Assembly (NCBI GenBank): GCA_933207985.1
Contig: OW240912.1
Coordinates: forward strand, 77,683,199-77,747,198
Direction of reading: 5' to 3'
Length of the DNA stretch: 64,000 bases
Origin: Pelobates cultripes
Lineage: Eukaryota; Chordata; Amphibia; Anura; Pelobatidae
Below are positions 44,670 to 56,384 of this stretch, one piece after another. A model generated the notes under the pieces. The model did no database searches and had not been told where the DNA came from. It saw nothing but the letters and a program-made list of their open reading frames with translations. Position numbers and translations under genes: made by a program. Each line of letters starts with the position of its first letter. Within the stretch, counting starts at the first letter, position 1.

Positions 44670-45176
44670 GTGCATAGTCACTTGGAATCTACACAATCAC
44701 CAAAAACATGGCTCAAACCAACAAAGGGTCTATACAGATGTGGACGATGTAAAGCCTGCAAATTTATTACACCATCTAAAGTTGTGGAATACAGTAATAC
44801 AAAAAAAATCTATACTATAAAAGATTTTGCAAACCGCAGCACAACAAAAGTCGTTTATATAATAACATGCAGTTGCAAGCTCCAGTACATAGGAAAGACG
44901 TACCAGGAATTCAGGAGAAGAATCCTTCAACATATAAATTCCGTGAAAAACCAGAACATCTCCACACCGGTCGCCAATCACGTCAGAAATTTCCATAATG
45001 CTAATCCGTCGAATCTTACTTTTCAAATACTAGAACGAGTTCATGTAAATACCAGGAAAGGGAATTTTAATTTAACTTTACTCAAAAAAGAATCCAGATG
45101 GATTCATCAATTTAAGACTTTGTTTTCCCAGGGCCTAAATGAGGAGTTCAATTTTACCTCCTTCATTCAAAACTAA
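44670..45176 (+). pseudogene. Penelope-like GIY-YIG endonuclease domain
   Basis: A 168-codon open stretch with a Cys-rich linker (YRCGRCKACKF), then VVYIITCSCKLQYIGKTYQE, the GIY-YIG core in its Penelope form (YIITC..YIGKT), with RRRILQHINSV and TPVANHVRNFH downstream. The upstream frame is broken from the RT part. Confidence 0.85.
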
Positions 45177-45190
45177 TTTCCTTTACGAAC

Positions 45191-46448
45191 GGAGGAAAAT
45201 TAATTACCCTATATTTCCATTAAAAAAATCAATAGTCTCTGGAGCACATTGTTAGGAAATAACCATATTAATAAAAAACTCGATATTTTACTACTAACAA
45301 GTAATGTATATTATTCAGAATATGGAATGTACACTTAAATGAATTGAAATAGAAAAATTCTCACATTAGGCATATTTCTGTTTGTACATCTAACAATACA
45401 AAAGTTCCACAAAAATCTTTATTACAATATATGGTTTGGTCTGAAGTTCCAGAGAATAATTTGGAATAAAATCCACTCATTAGCTACTGCTTTATCTAAT
45501 CTGGCAGAAACATTCACAGGATACGATATAGGGAGATTAAAACTCACCCTCAGTACAATTGTGGTACACTCTATGTAATTATGTAATGAACCAATACAGA
45601 GACATGTAACAAATCATATTTTAGGATAACTAACACTTGGTAACTGCCGCATCTGGGCTAATGTTGTTAAAATAGACACTGGGTTCGAATGGGTTAACCA
45701 TCTCTCTCCCTCTAGTTTAGATATACTTTCATATCTGCTATTACAACATAACATACATATGAGATATGAATTATTAGCTTTTTAAAGATTTCTATTAACT
45801 CCAAACGAGTCTTTTTCTTTTCATATATTAGGCAAGCAACTTAAGGGTTAAATAGTTTGCAAATAAGAGGACGCCCTCCTCCCTCACGATTGTCGGGCTG
45901 GACAAAGTGCTCAGCCAACCATCGATGAGTTGCTTGTTTAAAAATCAGACACTTACCTGTCTTCAGTTCCCCTCTGATGAGCGATCCTGGCGATATGCGC
46001 GCATCAGGGGCTCAGGACATCTAGTCGGCAATTGCCGAGATCTGTACTGACAGAATACTAACCTGGTATATAGACATCCTGTACACTTTTTTAGGGATAA
46101 AGATTAGTCTTTTTGTCTGACATAGGTACTCAATAAAATATATTGCTATACTAACCCACAGTTTATTTGGTATTTATATAGGCTGAAGCAGACCACAGGG
46201 TAGCGTGAGGTAGTTTAGTCTTAGCACGTTTCACAGGCCATAACATAATATCTGGTGTCCTTACGTAAGGATGGCCACCAGAATTCATTAGCTATGAGTG
46301 CAAAAGTCTTATGAATGCCTGGATGGCCAGCGACCTTCCTGTCATGGAAACAAGTAAGTATATCCTTCTGTAGATCAGGAGGAACATATTTTTCCTATCA
46401 GAGGTTAGTTCAGGTGCTTGACATTGTTAAGCCTCTATCTTACATTTA
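45191..46448. other. Unassigned sequence downstream of the Penelope-like element
   Basis: Probably includes its 3' UTR. No other feature is recognised. Confidence 0.35.
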
Positions 46449-46910
46449 CAGTATCTCACAAACGTGAGCACACCCCTCACATTTTTGTAAATATTTTATT
46501 ATTACTTGTCATGTGACAACACTGAAGAAATTACACTCTGCTACAATGTAAAGTAGTAAGGATACAGCCTGTATAACAGTGTAAATTTGCTGTTTCCTCA
46601 AAATAACAACACACAGCCATAAATGTCTAAACCGCTGGCAACAAAAGTGAGTACACCACTAAGTGGAAATGTGTCAATATTTTGTGTGGCCACCATTATT
46701 TTCCAGCACTGCATTAACCATCATGGGCATGGAGTTCACCAGAGCTTCACAGGCTGCCACTGGAGTCCTCTTCCACTCCTCCATGACGACATCACGAAGC
46801 TGGTGGATGTTAGAGACATTGCGCTCCCCCACCTTCTGTTTGAGGAGGCCCCACAGATGCTCAATAGGGTTTAGGTCTGGAGACATGCTTGTCCAGCACC
46901 TTTACCCTCA
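46449..46910 (-). pseudogene. Tc1-like element, one end plus transposase C-terminus
   Basis: Starts after a TA with CAGTATCTCACAAACGTGAG, the terminus of a widespread vertebrate Tc1 family, with the internal repeat GCAACAAAAGTGAGTACACC near 46637. The minus strand 46886-46674 encodes MSPDLNPIEHLWGLLKQKVG to ENNGGHTKY, which includes the third catalytic Glu. The rest of the transposase and the other end are gone. Confidence 0.82.
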
Positions 46911-46964
46911 TCAATATAAGACAAGTTTTTATGATCTGTTAAGATCATTATTGAATGTAAAGTC

Positions 46965-47345
46965 CCAGGGGGCAGGGGGACTGTGAGGGTGCAGGGAGAG
47001 AAGGAGGTAATCTGTGCAGGGAGGAACGGGGGACTGTGCAGTGAGAGAGGGGGAGGGAAGGAGGACTTTGCTGGGGTGGGAGGGAAGGGGGACTGTGCAG
47101 GGGAGGGAGGGAACGGGACTGTTCAGGGGAAGGGGTCTTTGAAGGGGAGAGAGACTGTGAGGGTGCAGGGAGGGAAGGGGGGATCTGTGCAAGGATGAAG
47201 GGGGAATCTTTTGAGGGGGTATCTGTGCAGGGAAGGAGGAGGGAATCTCTGCAGGGGGGGGAATGTGAAAGGAGGGGGGCTGAGCAGGGAGGGAGAGGGT
47301 CTGTGAAGGGAGGGGTAGCTGAGCAGGGAGGAAGAGGGTCACTAC
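46965..47345. repeat. G-rich minisatellite (GGGAGGGAAGGGGGACTGTGCA type)
   Basis: Irregular units of GGGAGGGAAGGGGGACTGTG with dense G runs. Proline/serine-rich frames on the minus strand are by-products. Confidence 0.88.
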
Positions 47346-47426
47346 AATACACAAGTGTAGAGGATGCAATTAAAGCTATGCCAAGGCACACGGTTAGGGG
47401 GAAAGAAATCAGCATTTCTAATGCTT

Positions 47427-47981
47427 TTAAAGGAACACTATAGTCACCTAAATTACTTTAGCTAAATAAAGCAGTTTTAGTGTATAGATCATTCCCCTGC
47501 AATTTCACTGCTCAATTCACTGTCATTTAGGAGTGAAATCACTTTGTTTCTGTTTATGCAGCCCTAGCCACACCTCCCCTGGCTATGATTGACAGAGCCT
47601 GCATGAAAAAAAAAACTGGTTTCACTTTCAAACAGATGTAATTTACCTTAAATAATTGTATCTCAATCTCTAAACTGAACTTTAATCACATACAGGAGGC
47701 TCTTGCAGGGTCTAGCAAGCTATTAACATAGCAGGGGACAAGAAAATCTTAATTAAACAGAACTTGCAATAAAGAAAGCCTAAATAGGGCTCTCTTTACA
47801 GGAAGTGTTTATGGAAGGCTGTGCAAGTCACATGCAGGGAGGTGTGACTAGGGTTCATTAACAAAGTGATTTAACTACTAAATGGCAGAGGATTGAGCAG
47901 TGAGGCTGCAGGGGCATGTCCTATACACCAAAACTGCTTCATTAAGCTAAAGTTGTTCAGGTGACTATAGTGTCCCTTTAA
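47427..47981. mobile_element. 555-bp TTAA-bounded MITE, piggyBac-like
   Basis: TTAA at both borders (47427-47430 and 47978-47981) with inverted ends TTAAAGGAACACTATAGTCA and TGACTATAGTGTCCCTTTAA. The arms are imperfectly palindromic for most of the length (for example CACTGCTCAATTCACTGTCA against GGCAGAGGATTGAGCAGTG). There is no coding capacity. Confidence 0.85.
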
Positions 47982-48059
47982 GCTACTTCATGGAAATGGA
48001 AGGGTCAGTATTTTTTCACAACCTGGTTCACAATCAGGGTTAAAAATAGTCCTAAACCC

Positions 48060-48774
48060 TTCAATATTTTTGCAGTATTTAGAGCCGATACCGATAATCT
48101 GTGAACTTTCAGGCCGATAACTTACCAATACTCTGTACATTTATCATTTTGAAAAAAAAAATATACAATGAATACTATCTGTGTCTGTTGGTCTAGTTTG
48201 TTTTGTGAGGGCTTTTTGTTTTTGGCTCAAATAGCTTGAAAGCTTTTAAAGTGAGTCATAATCTTTTTATATCTTGTGAGCTTTTATCATCTACTGTATG
48301 GTAAAATCCTGTACCCTAAAGGCATATTACGTTGTTAGCATGCCTAACAATTTCTAGCTTGTGTCATTACTACCTTTCACAGCTCCCTGTCATGGCTTTA
48401 CCTGCTGTGCCTTTTTGATCCTCCAGTGAGCACTCTCTCACAGACACAGAGACTGCAGACAGGCAGAAGGTGAAAGGGAATAATCCCACACCTCTCATGA
48501 ATGCTGGGCACAATCCAGTGACAGGGAGCACCTTAATGGGCATTCTCAACAAGCTCTCTAAAAGTCTTGCAATTCGCGCGCCTGGTTTTGCTCCATGAAG
48601 TGTTGCCGCGGTAATGCTCTGACGGCCAGGGCCTCGTGAATCGCGAGACCTGGAGAGAGCGGAGATTGGTTGGGCGCTGGACCACCTCATTATCAGTAAG
48701 ATTATAGGCCGATAACGATATTTACAAAAACCCAGAATATCGGCAAAACCTAGTCGAAAAAAGTCGATCCCTAA
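48060..48774. mobile_element. hAT-like non-autonomous repeat (GCCGATA family)
   Basis: The right end AAAGTCGATCCCTAA, with ATAGGCCGATAACGATATTT inside, mirrors AGCCGATACCGATAATCTGT near 48082 at left. The left terminus is eroded. Flanking duplication not recognised. Confidence 0.5.
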
Positions 48775-50050
48775 TAGATGCCTCAGGGCCTTCAGGTTGC
48801 GTGGCAATATACGGACTCGGTATTAGGTAATTGGTCATTTACCTCTAGAATAAGCAGGGGAAAAAAATTCAAAGCAATTTTGCGCTATTTTAAATTTTCC
48901 CCTTGGTGGTAGTTGCTCAAATCTTTGGCCATTTGTGGAATGATTTCTGTATTAGACCCTTTTCTGGTAATCGGTCAGCTGGCCAGATAATTAACAAAGG
49001 TTGTTCCCAGTCAATTACTATTCTTATGCTAGTCAGGAGGTTGACTTGGCTAGCAGCAATCCCTCAGGTTTTCCTTGTGTGTATCCATGTACGAGGTGTA
49101 CATAATACTACTGTGTCTAGACACATTTCAAATAACATAACTATTTAAAGTCACATCCAATCGTAAAGTAATAAGCCACAGAACCTCTGGTATTCTGGAA
49201 TCTGATCATGGACTAACGTTACTACTGTTTCAGAAAATGTCTGGCACAAGGCAGCCTCTCACATAACAAAACTTTTTTACGATAGGGCTTGTTATTTAAG
49301 AAGTTAATTTCTGATAGTACATGTTTGCCATGGAGACAAGGGTTGCTTTCACAGTTTTTTTTGCCAAATCACTCTCAAACTATCACACAATACAATTAAA
49401 TTATACCTCACAGACATCCACCATGACATGCTCACTTCATTCCCAAACTCTAAGCCTTTCCTGTCCTCAGTTCAGAAGCTTACCATTACTTAAGCTCCAA
49501 AACGTTTGCCTATGGATGGTTTTATGTTCTGAGCAAACTTGGACTTACTGGATGCTGCTTCATTTGAAAGACATACTAATGCGGTCATTAAATCAGCAGC
49601 TTACTTAGCCTTTTACAGTTTTCTCAGGCCTAGGCAATTGCCAATTTATCAGATTCCTGGCGGAAATTCCATTTTATCGTTCTAGCTCTAATTGGTGTCC
49701 AGTAAAAATTCTAGATGTTCTCATTTAGAATCATGTAGATATATCCCCTGATTACTAGTTACCATGATTGCACAGTGCCCCTCTTACCATATCTACATGT
49801 ATTATCCACATCAGGATTCTTTTAGTTAGGTTAGGGTTTAATCTTCCTTATCAGGGCACTCATTTTGCATAGGAGCAGCTGCTGCTGTATTTAGTCACAA
49901 CATTCCCACACATCATCAAAATAATGGGTCGTTGGACATCATCAATATACTGCAGCAATATTCTGCAACAGGAAATTGGCATTAGATGTGCCTTTAACGC
50001 TACTGCTTTGTAATATACTAGATTATATTTCAATAAACTTTGTGCATCTA
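48775..50050. other. Unassigned intergenic sequence
   Basis: No exon or repeat recognised. Confidence 0.4.
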
Positions 50051-51573
50051 CCCCCTGTTCCAAATTATTATGCCTATTCTATTTAAGTGTCACAAAGATT
50101 AAATATTTTGTTTTTCAGTTTAACTCATGGATGGCATTGTGTCTCAGGGCTCTTTTGATCACGGACACCTGTGATAATTAGATTGCCAGGTGAGCCCAAT
50201 TTAAGGAAAAACTACTAAAGGAGGGTGTTCCACATTATTAAGCAGAGCACCATTTTCATGCAATATGGGGAAGAAAAAGGATCTCTCACTGCTGAAAAGA
50301 GTGAAATAGTTCAATGCCTTGGACGAGGTATGAAAACAGATATTTCACAAAAACGTAAGCATGATCATCGAGATTTGTGGCCGATTCAGAGCACAGATGG
50401 ATTCGTGCAGATAAAGGCACATTGAGGAAGATTTCTGCCAGATCCATGCATCGGATCAAGAGGGCAGCTGCTAAAATACCATTACATAGCAGCAAACAGA
50501 TATTTGAAGCTGCTGGTGCCTCTGGAGTCCCACGGACATCAAGGTGTAGAGTCCTCCAGAGTCTTACAACTGTGCATAAACCTTCTATTCGGCCACAACT
50601 AACCAATGCTCACAAGCAGAAACAGCTGCATCGGGCAGAAAAATACATGAAGACTAATTTTCAAACAGTCCTGTTCACTGATGAGTGCCGTGCAACCCTA
50701 GATGGTCCAGATGGATGGAGTAGTAGATGGTTGGTTGACAGCCACGTCAGCAAGGCAGTTGTGGAGTCATGTTTTGGGCTGGAATCATGGTAAGAGAGCT
50801 GGTCGGCCCCTTTAGGGTCCCCGAAGGTGTAAAGATGACCTGCAAAGTATGTGGAGTTTCTGACTGACCACTTTCTTCCCTGGTACAGAAGGAAGAACTA
50901 TGCTTTCCGTAATAAAATCATCTTCATGCATGACAATGCACCATCTCATGCTGCAAAGAATACCTCTGCATCAATGGCTGAAATGGGGATAAAAGCAGAG
51001 AAAGTCATGGTGTGGCCTCCATCCTCCCCTGACCTCAATCCTATTGAGAACCTTTGGAGCATTCTCAAGCAAAAGATCTATGAGGGTGGGAGGCAGTTTA
51101 CATCCAAACAGCAGCTCTGGGAGGCTATTCTAAAATCTTGCAAACAAATTCAAGCAGAAACTGTCCAAAAACTCACAAGTTCAACGGCTGCAAGACTTGT
51201 AAAGCTGCTATCAAAAGAGGGGTCCTATGTTAAAATGTAACGTGACCTGTTAAAATGTTTAAAAAGTTAAAATGTTGTTATAAAAGTTTGATTGAAATAG
51301 CTTTTGAGTTCAGTAAATATGCTGCAAACACAACAAATGACAATTTTCAGTTCTTTTCAACCTACTTTACAAACTTACTGTGCGTAATTATTTTGGAACA
51401 GTGCATTGTAAGTTTATGTTTAAAAAAAAAAAAATACTGTTATTAGGTTTGTTCAATAAAATTTGAATTGTACTCTTAATAGTTGATAACATGAGAATTA
51501 TGCTGACTTATTTACATCAATTATTTAGGTAAATGAGAAAAATATAATTTGCATAATAATTTGGAACAGAGTG
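50051..51573 (+). mobile_element. Second DD37E Tc1/mariner element, decayed
   Basis: TA-flanked (50049-50050 and 51574-51575). The termini are CCCCCTGTTCCAAATTATTA and the complement of TAATTTGGAACAGAGTG. An internal pair lies at 50225 (GTGTTCCACATTATTAAGCA) and 51380 (GCGTAATTATTTTGGAACAG). The overall plan is the same as 21775-23337, but the terminal sequence differs and the transposase is broken. Confidence 0.85.
50265..51240 (+). pseudogene. DD37E Tc1-like transposase, frameshifted
   Basis: Starts MGKKKDLSLLKRVK at 50265, then breaks. It resumes with MHRIKRAAAKIPLHSSKQIF and LFTDECRATLDGPDGW (first Asp), breaks near 50790, and resumes at 50851 with MHDNAPSHAA and SPDLNPIENLW. There are 37 residues between the second Asp and the Glu, as in the intact element at 21.99 kb. 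Protein similarity between the two is clear but only moderate, so they belong to different subfamilies. Confidence 0.85.
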
Positions 51574-52109
51574 TATATTTTTTTGCTCGCTTTTTTTTTT
51601 TTTTTAACAGGCTTAACCGTTTGTAGGTTTTGGCATATCACAACCAACTTGCTTCTCTGTTATTTTATAAATATATGTTTTGGCTATTGTACCGCAAATT
51701 TTAAGGCATTAGCCTAGAGTTATGACAGGTGTCATCCGGCTATTTAACCTGGACCCCACACCACTCGCAGGTGCTTTTCGTAGTTGCACACCCACGTCTC
51801 ACCTTTAATCTATTTCTCTAAGCTGGGCCCTCTATTTTACAGGCTTAACAGTTTATTGGTTTCAGCACCCCTCAACCAACTTGCTTCTTAACTATTTCAA
51901 AAGTGTGTTTTGGTTATTGTCCCCACCACAAATAAAAACTTAATTACATTAACTGTATAACTCCTACATTTAAAAAAAAACAAAAAAAAAACGAACATTA
52001 CAAAAACATGCCATCACAAAATAAATATATTTGTCCTACTAATAAATTAATAACATAACAATAAACTAAACCAAAACAAAAAGAATAATATTTCTATCTT
52101 TTTCAAAAA
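51574..52109. other. Downstream region of DCLRE1B copy B
   Basis: The 3' flank and probable 3' UTR of copy B, AT-rich. An AATAAA on the minus strand (51857-51852) lies about 250 nt past the stop and could serve as polyadenylation signal. Confidence 0.35.
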
Positions 52110-53164
52110 CTAACAGAGCTCATCATTTGTATCAAATTTCTTAAAGTATTTCTCAACTTGATTGTGAAAGTTCTGAGGTCCAAAATTAGTCTGTTTTTTT
52201 AATGGCAATATCGGCAGGTGACTGGCTTCTTGTAAGTCCAAATACGTGATTGACAATGTTGAATTTGGAGTACTACTTTTGGAACCTATTACAGATATAA
52301 CCTCTGGTGATGTCTCCGATATTAAAGTACCATTCCTATGTTTAGGGGACCAAAATATTGTGGATGCCATTTCAAGTATGTTATCTTCTGAGCTATCACC
52401 AATGTAAGAAGTTGAGATTTCGAGTGAAGTTCGGTCTTTATTATGTTCTATCACAGTAGATTCACACAAAGGCATCTGAGCATTCCTTGTACTCATGAAA
52501 GTTACTCCAATTTCTTGTCTTTCTTCCAAGTCAGCCTCAGTGTCTGATAAATGTGCCATGCTTTCCTGATTATTTTCAATGCTACAAGAGCCAACATTAC
52601 AGTGTGGCCTTTTTTCAGGCGACTCAAACTCAACTCCTCTTGCAGCACGTTTGGGAAAGGGAGCTTTAAACAGATGTAAAGCTTCTTCCTTTCCCTTTGA
52701 AAGTTGATTTTTCATGAAGGTTTTCACAGATTCTGGAATATTCACTTTGTGGGGTTCTTTTCTAAAACGCAAATATTGTTTGAAATGAGGCTCACATTGC
52801 TGGGTTTTTACTACAGGAATAATTGAATAAGGTTTTAGCCTTGATACAAATTCTGTAAGTTCTTCAAAGGTAGAATGATCAGAGTATGGAACAACATGCA
52901 CTGCCCTGTGCCAAACTTTGACTTTTCGACTGGTGGGGAGAATTGCAATAGTGGGACAAACGCGATTCCATTGAACCATATTAACATAAGTTACTTCTGA
53001 CTGGTCAACAACATGGATTCTGCCTGCTTCTCCATCAACAGTAAAAACATCTTCTAATTCTAGGATTTTGAGCAATTCCAATCGTTGAGGGCTTACAACC
53101 ACCCACGATTTAAAGGTCTTTGCCAATTCAACCAAAAGCGACTCTTTTCCAATGCAGTACAGAC
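52110..53164 (-). CDS. DCLRE1B: DCLRE1B (SNM1B/Apollo) copy B, last coding exon with full C-terminal tail
   Basis: The acceptor CATGTTCCAG/GTCTGT completes a Gly codon (phase 1, as in copy A). The exon then encodes [62 protein letters not shown] and a long low-complexity tail. It ends NFHNQVEKYFKKFDTNDELC: 350 codons, then stop. The GVxFESPE motif and final FxxQVEKY block match human Apollo. About 18 residues before that block, HLPILPLKK stands where human Apollo has its TRF2-docking YLLTP, with hydrophobic positions and the Pro kept but Tyr and Leu replaced. Exons 1-3 are not found in 53.2-64 kb, so they lie further right. Intron 3 would then exceed 10.8 kb, compared with 9.6 kb in copy A. 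Confidence 0.9.
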
Positions 53165-53826
53165 CTGGAACATGAAAAAAGGCTGTTAGACTTCTGCAAC
53201 ATCGATGGCTCTTGTATTACAGTTCTAAAAGACATCTCACATGAACATCTAATTTTAATTTTGTAGGTACCATGAATTTCACATTTATTAATCAAAACAC
53301 CTAGTACTGTTTATTTCCCCTAGTCTAAGCTGAGCTTTATTAAAGGGTAGATGCACCTCTGGCACATGGGTAATCCATTTTAGAAAAGTATGTCCTACAG
53401 CAGGAAATGCACCCATGATATCTCTGTCCCACTAAAAAGCTCTGACTGCTGTAAATGTGAATTTATCCGATATAGTACCCCCCCACCCCCCTTTCGATAA
53501 CGATTTATGTGTGAACCAATTTGTGACTTCTTTAAATAAAGACTAAATAATGTTTTTAACTGCCTTTGGCAGGGAATGTGACCACCCTTCTAAGCAACCT
53601 TGTTGGGCTGGAATAGCGAATAGTGTAATGAGATATATTTGAAACACAATAGCAACATTGTTTAAAATCATACATTCCTCTAATATAAGCACTAAGTTAA
53701 GTCTGCTACAATTTTGATCTTTATTTCTTTGGGTAAGTTACAGATTTAAAAAAAAAAAAAAAAAAAAAAGGAATCACCACAGCAGTCATTCGGAATATTA
53801 CATTTAAAAAAAATAGATAAAAAATT

Positions 53827-53828
<2 letters not shown>
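53165..53828. other. Copy B intron 3, nothing recognised
   Basis: No exon-like sequence or repeat with definable ends, apart from an A run at 53749-53769. Confidence 0.45.

Positions 53829-53877
<49 letters not shown>
53829..53877. repeat. (AC)n(AT)n compound microsatellite
   Basis: About six AC units followed by about eighteen AT units. Confidence 0.95.
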
Positions 53878-53882
<5 letters not shown>

Positions 53883-54794
53883 ATGTGGGCAAGAGAAACC
53901 CCTCTGTGTGAAAGGATTCGTGGCCACCGCTCTATTATCAGATTGGCATGTAGGGATGGGTCTTCAGATAAACCTGTGGCCAAACATTTTCTGGCACAAC
54001 ACGACCCCTTATCCACATTAAAATTTGTGACACTGACTACATACCCCAGTCCAGGAGGGGATGCGACAGGTGCAAAATGTTGCTGAATATAGAAGCTTTC
54101 TGGATCCATGAAATTAATACGATGTCTCCCAAAAGGATTGAACAAAAACCTATTGCTCCACGTTTTTCTATGAATCCACCCCAGCTTTTTATACATGTGA
54201 AAAAGTTTTTCAGTGATTTGTTTTAACAGTAGTTATAGTGTTTCAAAGCTAATTTTGTCGAGATCTATATTGCTACTATTTATATTCACCCTCCATATGA
54301 GCATTTTTCCACATTTTTGCATTTGCACTTTTAACAGTTTTTTGCACATTTGTCACTTTCTGCACTTTATATTAAAGCAATATCAGCAATGTCACTTTAA
54401 ATTGTTTTATTCAGCACTGCATTATTAGCAATGTTACTTTTACAGTCTATTAACTTTATTCGTATAGCAATGCCACTGCCTTATTGAGCTGGAATCATCC
54501 AGCTCCTTTCACTCTATCCAGATCACCCCTGTAAGGTCCAAGCAGCCAGCAGCACTTGCAGGCAATTTTTACAGTAAGCACTGACACTTGCAACGTATAC
54601 CCGTTGCCATGGCAACAGGGCTGGTTCCCGCTATACCATGGCAACGCGTCTGATGTCACCAGGTGATTATGGCACGCTAGGTGGGCAGAGCACGTCTTGC
54701 ACATGTGCAATGCACTTGGTGGGATGCCAGCGGTTCTTAGCTCCAGCTGGAGTGAGTTCACCAATTATGTTTTTTCCTATATATTGTATATGGA

Positions 54795-54950
54795 TGGGTT
54801 TATTATTATTATTTTATATAGCGCCACCAGATTCCGTAGCGCTGTACAATGGGTGGACTAAGAGACATGTAATTGTAACCAGACAATTGTACGTACAGGA
54901 ACAGAGAGGCGGCGGGCCCTGCTCAATGAGCTTACATTCTAGAGGAGCAT
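54795..54950 (-). mobile_element. L2/CR1-group LINE 3' end, 5' truncated
   Basis: A TTATTATTATTTTATATAGC start followed by GCCACCAGATTCCGTAGCGC and CCCTGCTCAATGAGCTTACA. It matches 63721-63865 and the left end of 56385-57433, so it is the 3' tail of the same LINE family on the minus strand. Confidence 0.7.
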
Positions 54951-54998
54951 TACAGCGTGAGTGCCAGTTTTTTTCTATCTACATACACACACACACAT

Positions 54999-55140
54999 TT
55001 TTATTTCCTGTCTATTATTCACGGCACCATATGCATATGGGTTAGCTCCTGCCCTTACAGCCAATAGGACAGGAATAAAACAAATGCCTTTAAAAGGATT
55101 ATCCCTGCATAGGTCCCTCAGTCTTTTTCCTGTCCTACAG
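54999..55140. repeat. DIRS-like left inverted terminal repeat
   Basis: Pairs with 63410-63540 in inverted orientation with roughly 80% match by eye, including GGGTTAGCTCCTGCCCTTAC and AGGTCCCTCAGTC. Confidence 0.75.
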
Positions 55141-55819
55141 CCCTTAGGATGTGAGCATTTTGCTCCCTTTACTTTATGGACACATGTTTTTTTCTCTTCA
55201 TTACTTTATTTGCTTTTTCTATTTTAGGATGCCTTTATATTATGGTGCCTTTATACTGTGGTACTTTTACACTGTGATGTCTTTAAACTGTGGTTCATTA
55301 TGCAACTGTTCCTTTACTGCCTTATGCTATGATGCCTTTTATACTGTGGCCTTTAACTTTGGTGATTTTTTTGCACCTTGTTATCACCTTGCAGGCACTT
55401 TTACTTTATTTCTTATGCTTCCCTTCGGTCACAGAGATTTAGTCCCAGTTCCCTGGGTGTTCAGGGGCCATGCATGCTACAGACCGAGCTCTTTCCCCGG
55501 TCTCTAGACAGCAAATGCACTTGGAAGACACCTGCGCATGTTCAGTTTGTGTCTTAAGGGCCCAACACCAATGACTTGCATTATGGGAATATATATTGCG
55601 GCAGCCATCTTGGATACGGGCAATTGCCAGAAAGTACCTAAAATGAAGGGGAAATTACTGTAAACATCCCAAACTTATTTGGAAAGTATTTTCAGGTTCT
55701 CCAGACATAGGAAAGTGCTGTTTTCAGCCAGTTCTAAATCTGTTGACTTGTCTTGGTTAATGAATTACAGTTCCCCTTTTTCACTTTAATACTTCGCCAC
55801 ATGTAATTTTTTGTTTGTT

Positions 55820-56375
55820 TATATTGTCTGAATCTACACCATATTCTGATTGTGATGGAAAGGCAGTGGTAGGAAAACGGTTATGCATTGCCTGTCTTCA
55901 GAAGGTAACCTCTTCAGCTTCACCTATACCTGTGAAGCCACAGGACATGTTGGCATAGCTTACAAAGGAAGTTGCATGGTATTTTCTGAATCTACACCAT
56001 ATTTTGGTTCTGATGGAAAAGCAGTGGAAGGAACACCGTTATGCACTGACTGTCTCCATAAGGCGCAGCCACATGACAGGCGTAATGACTTACATGGAAG
56101 TTCCGAGGTGTTTCAAAGGCCTTGGAGGTAAAAGAAGAGTCCAAACTTTACCCTATGGAGGAAGGTACTTCCACCCCCTGGCCTATACCACCTGAGGTGG
56201 TTGCACCGATTTCCAGGGTATCCTGTGGGACGATGCTACCCCTTGACAACTCAGCTTTTTTAAGCAAGCCTATAAATGAAAAGTGGACGCAGACCTGTCC
56301 AAATTTATACGCCTGCAGATGCAGGTTGTCATCCAGCTGTAGTTTTCACTGCTGTTTCCAGAACAGTGAAAAGTG
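55820..56375 (+). pseudogene. DIRS-like gag, N-terminal remnants
   Basis: Short frames with Cys pairs (LCIACLQK, LCTDCLHKA). A sequence of about 85 bp occurs twice (55826-55910 and 55983-56067, CTGAATCTACACCATATT.. GGAA.. CGTTATGCA), so part of the region is internally duplicated. The identification relies on position in the element. Confidence 0.45.
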
Positions 56376-56384
56376 TGATTATTA

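Larger units (their letters stand above)
42781..45190 (+). mobile_element. Penelope-like retroelement (RT plus GIY-YIG), 5' truncated
   Basis: The coding sequence runs from about 42781 across an inserted MITE (42855-43202) to a stop near 45176. It shows IIKPSDKGGNIVLMDKERYI, VSLYNNIPHDVS, GTAMGTACAPSYANLYLGWW and RYIDDVLLFW (RT), then a C-terminal GIY-YIG endonuclease. This RT plus GIY-YIG order is unique to endonuclease-bearing Penelope-like elements. Several frameshifts and a stop upstream of 42778 make it inactive. Confidence 0.88.

Noticed and set aside
46929..47443. Overlapping Pro/Ser-rich and Gly-rich frames
   Set aside because: By-products of the G-rich minisatellite.
219..53164. Single DCLRE1B gene with two alternative last exons
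   Set aside because: On the minus strand 52110-53164 lies upstream of exon 1 of copy A (20394-20582), so it cannot be an alternative terminal exon of that transcript. Two genes are required.
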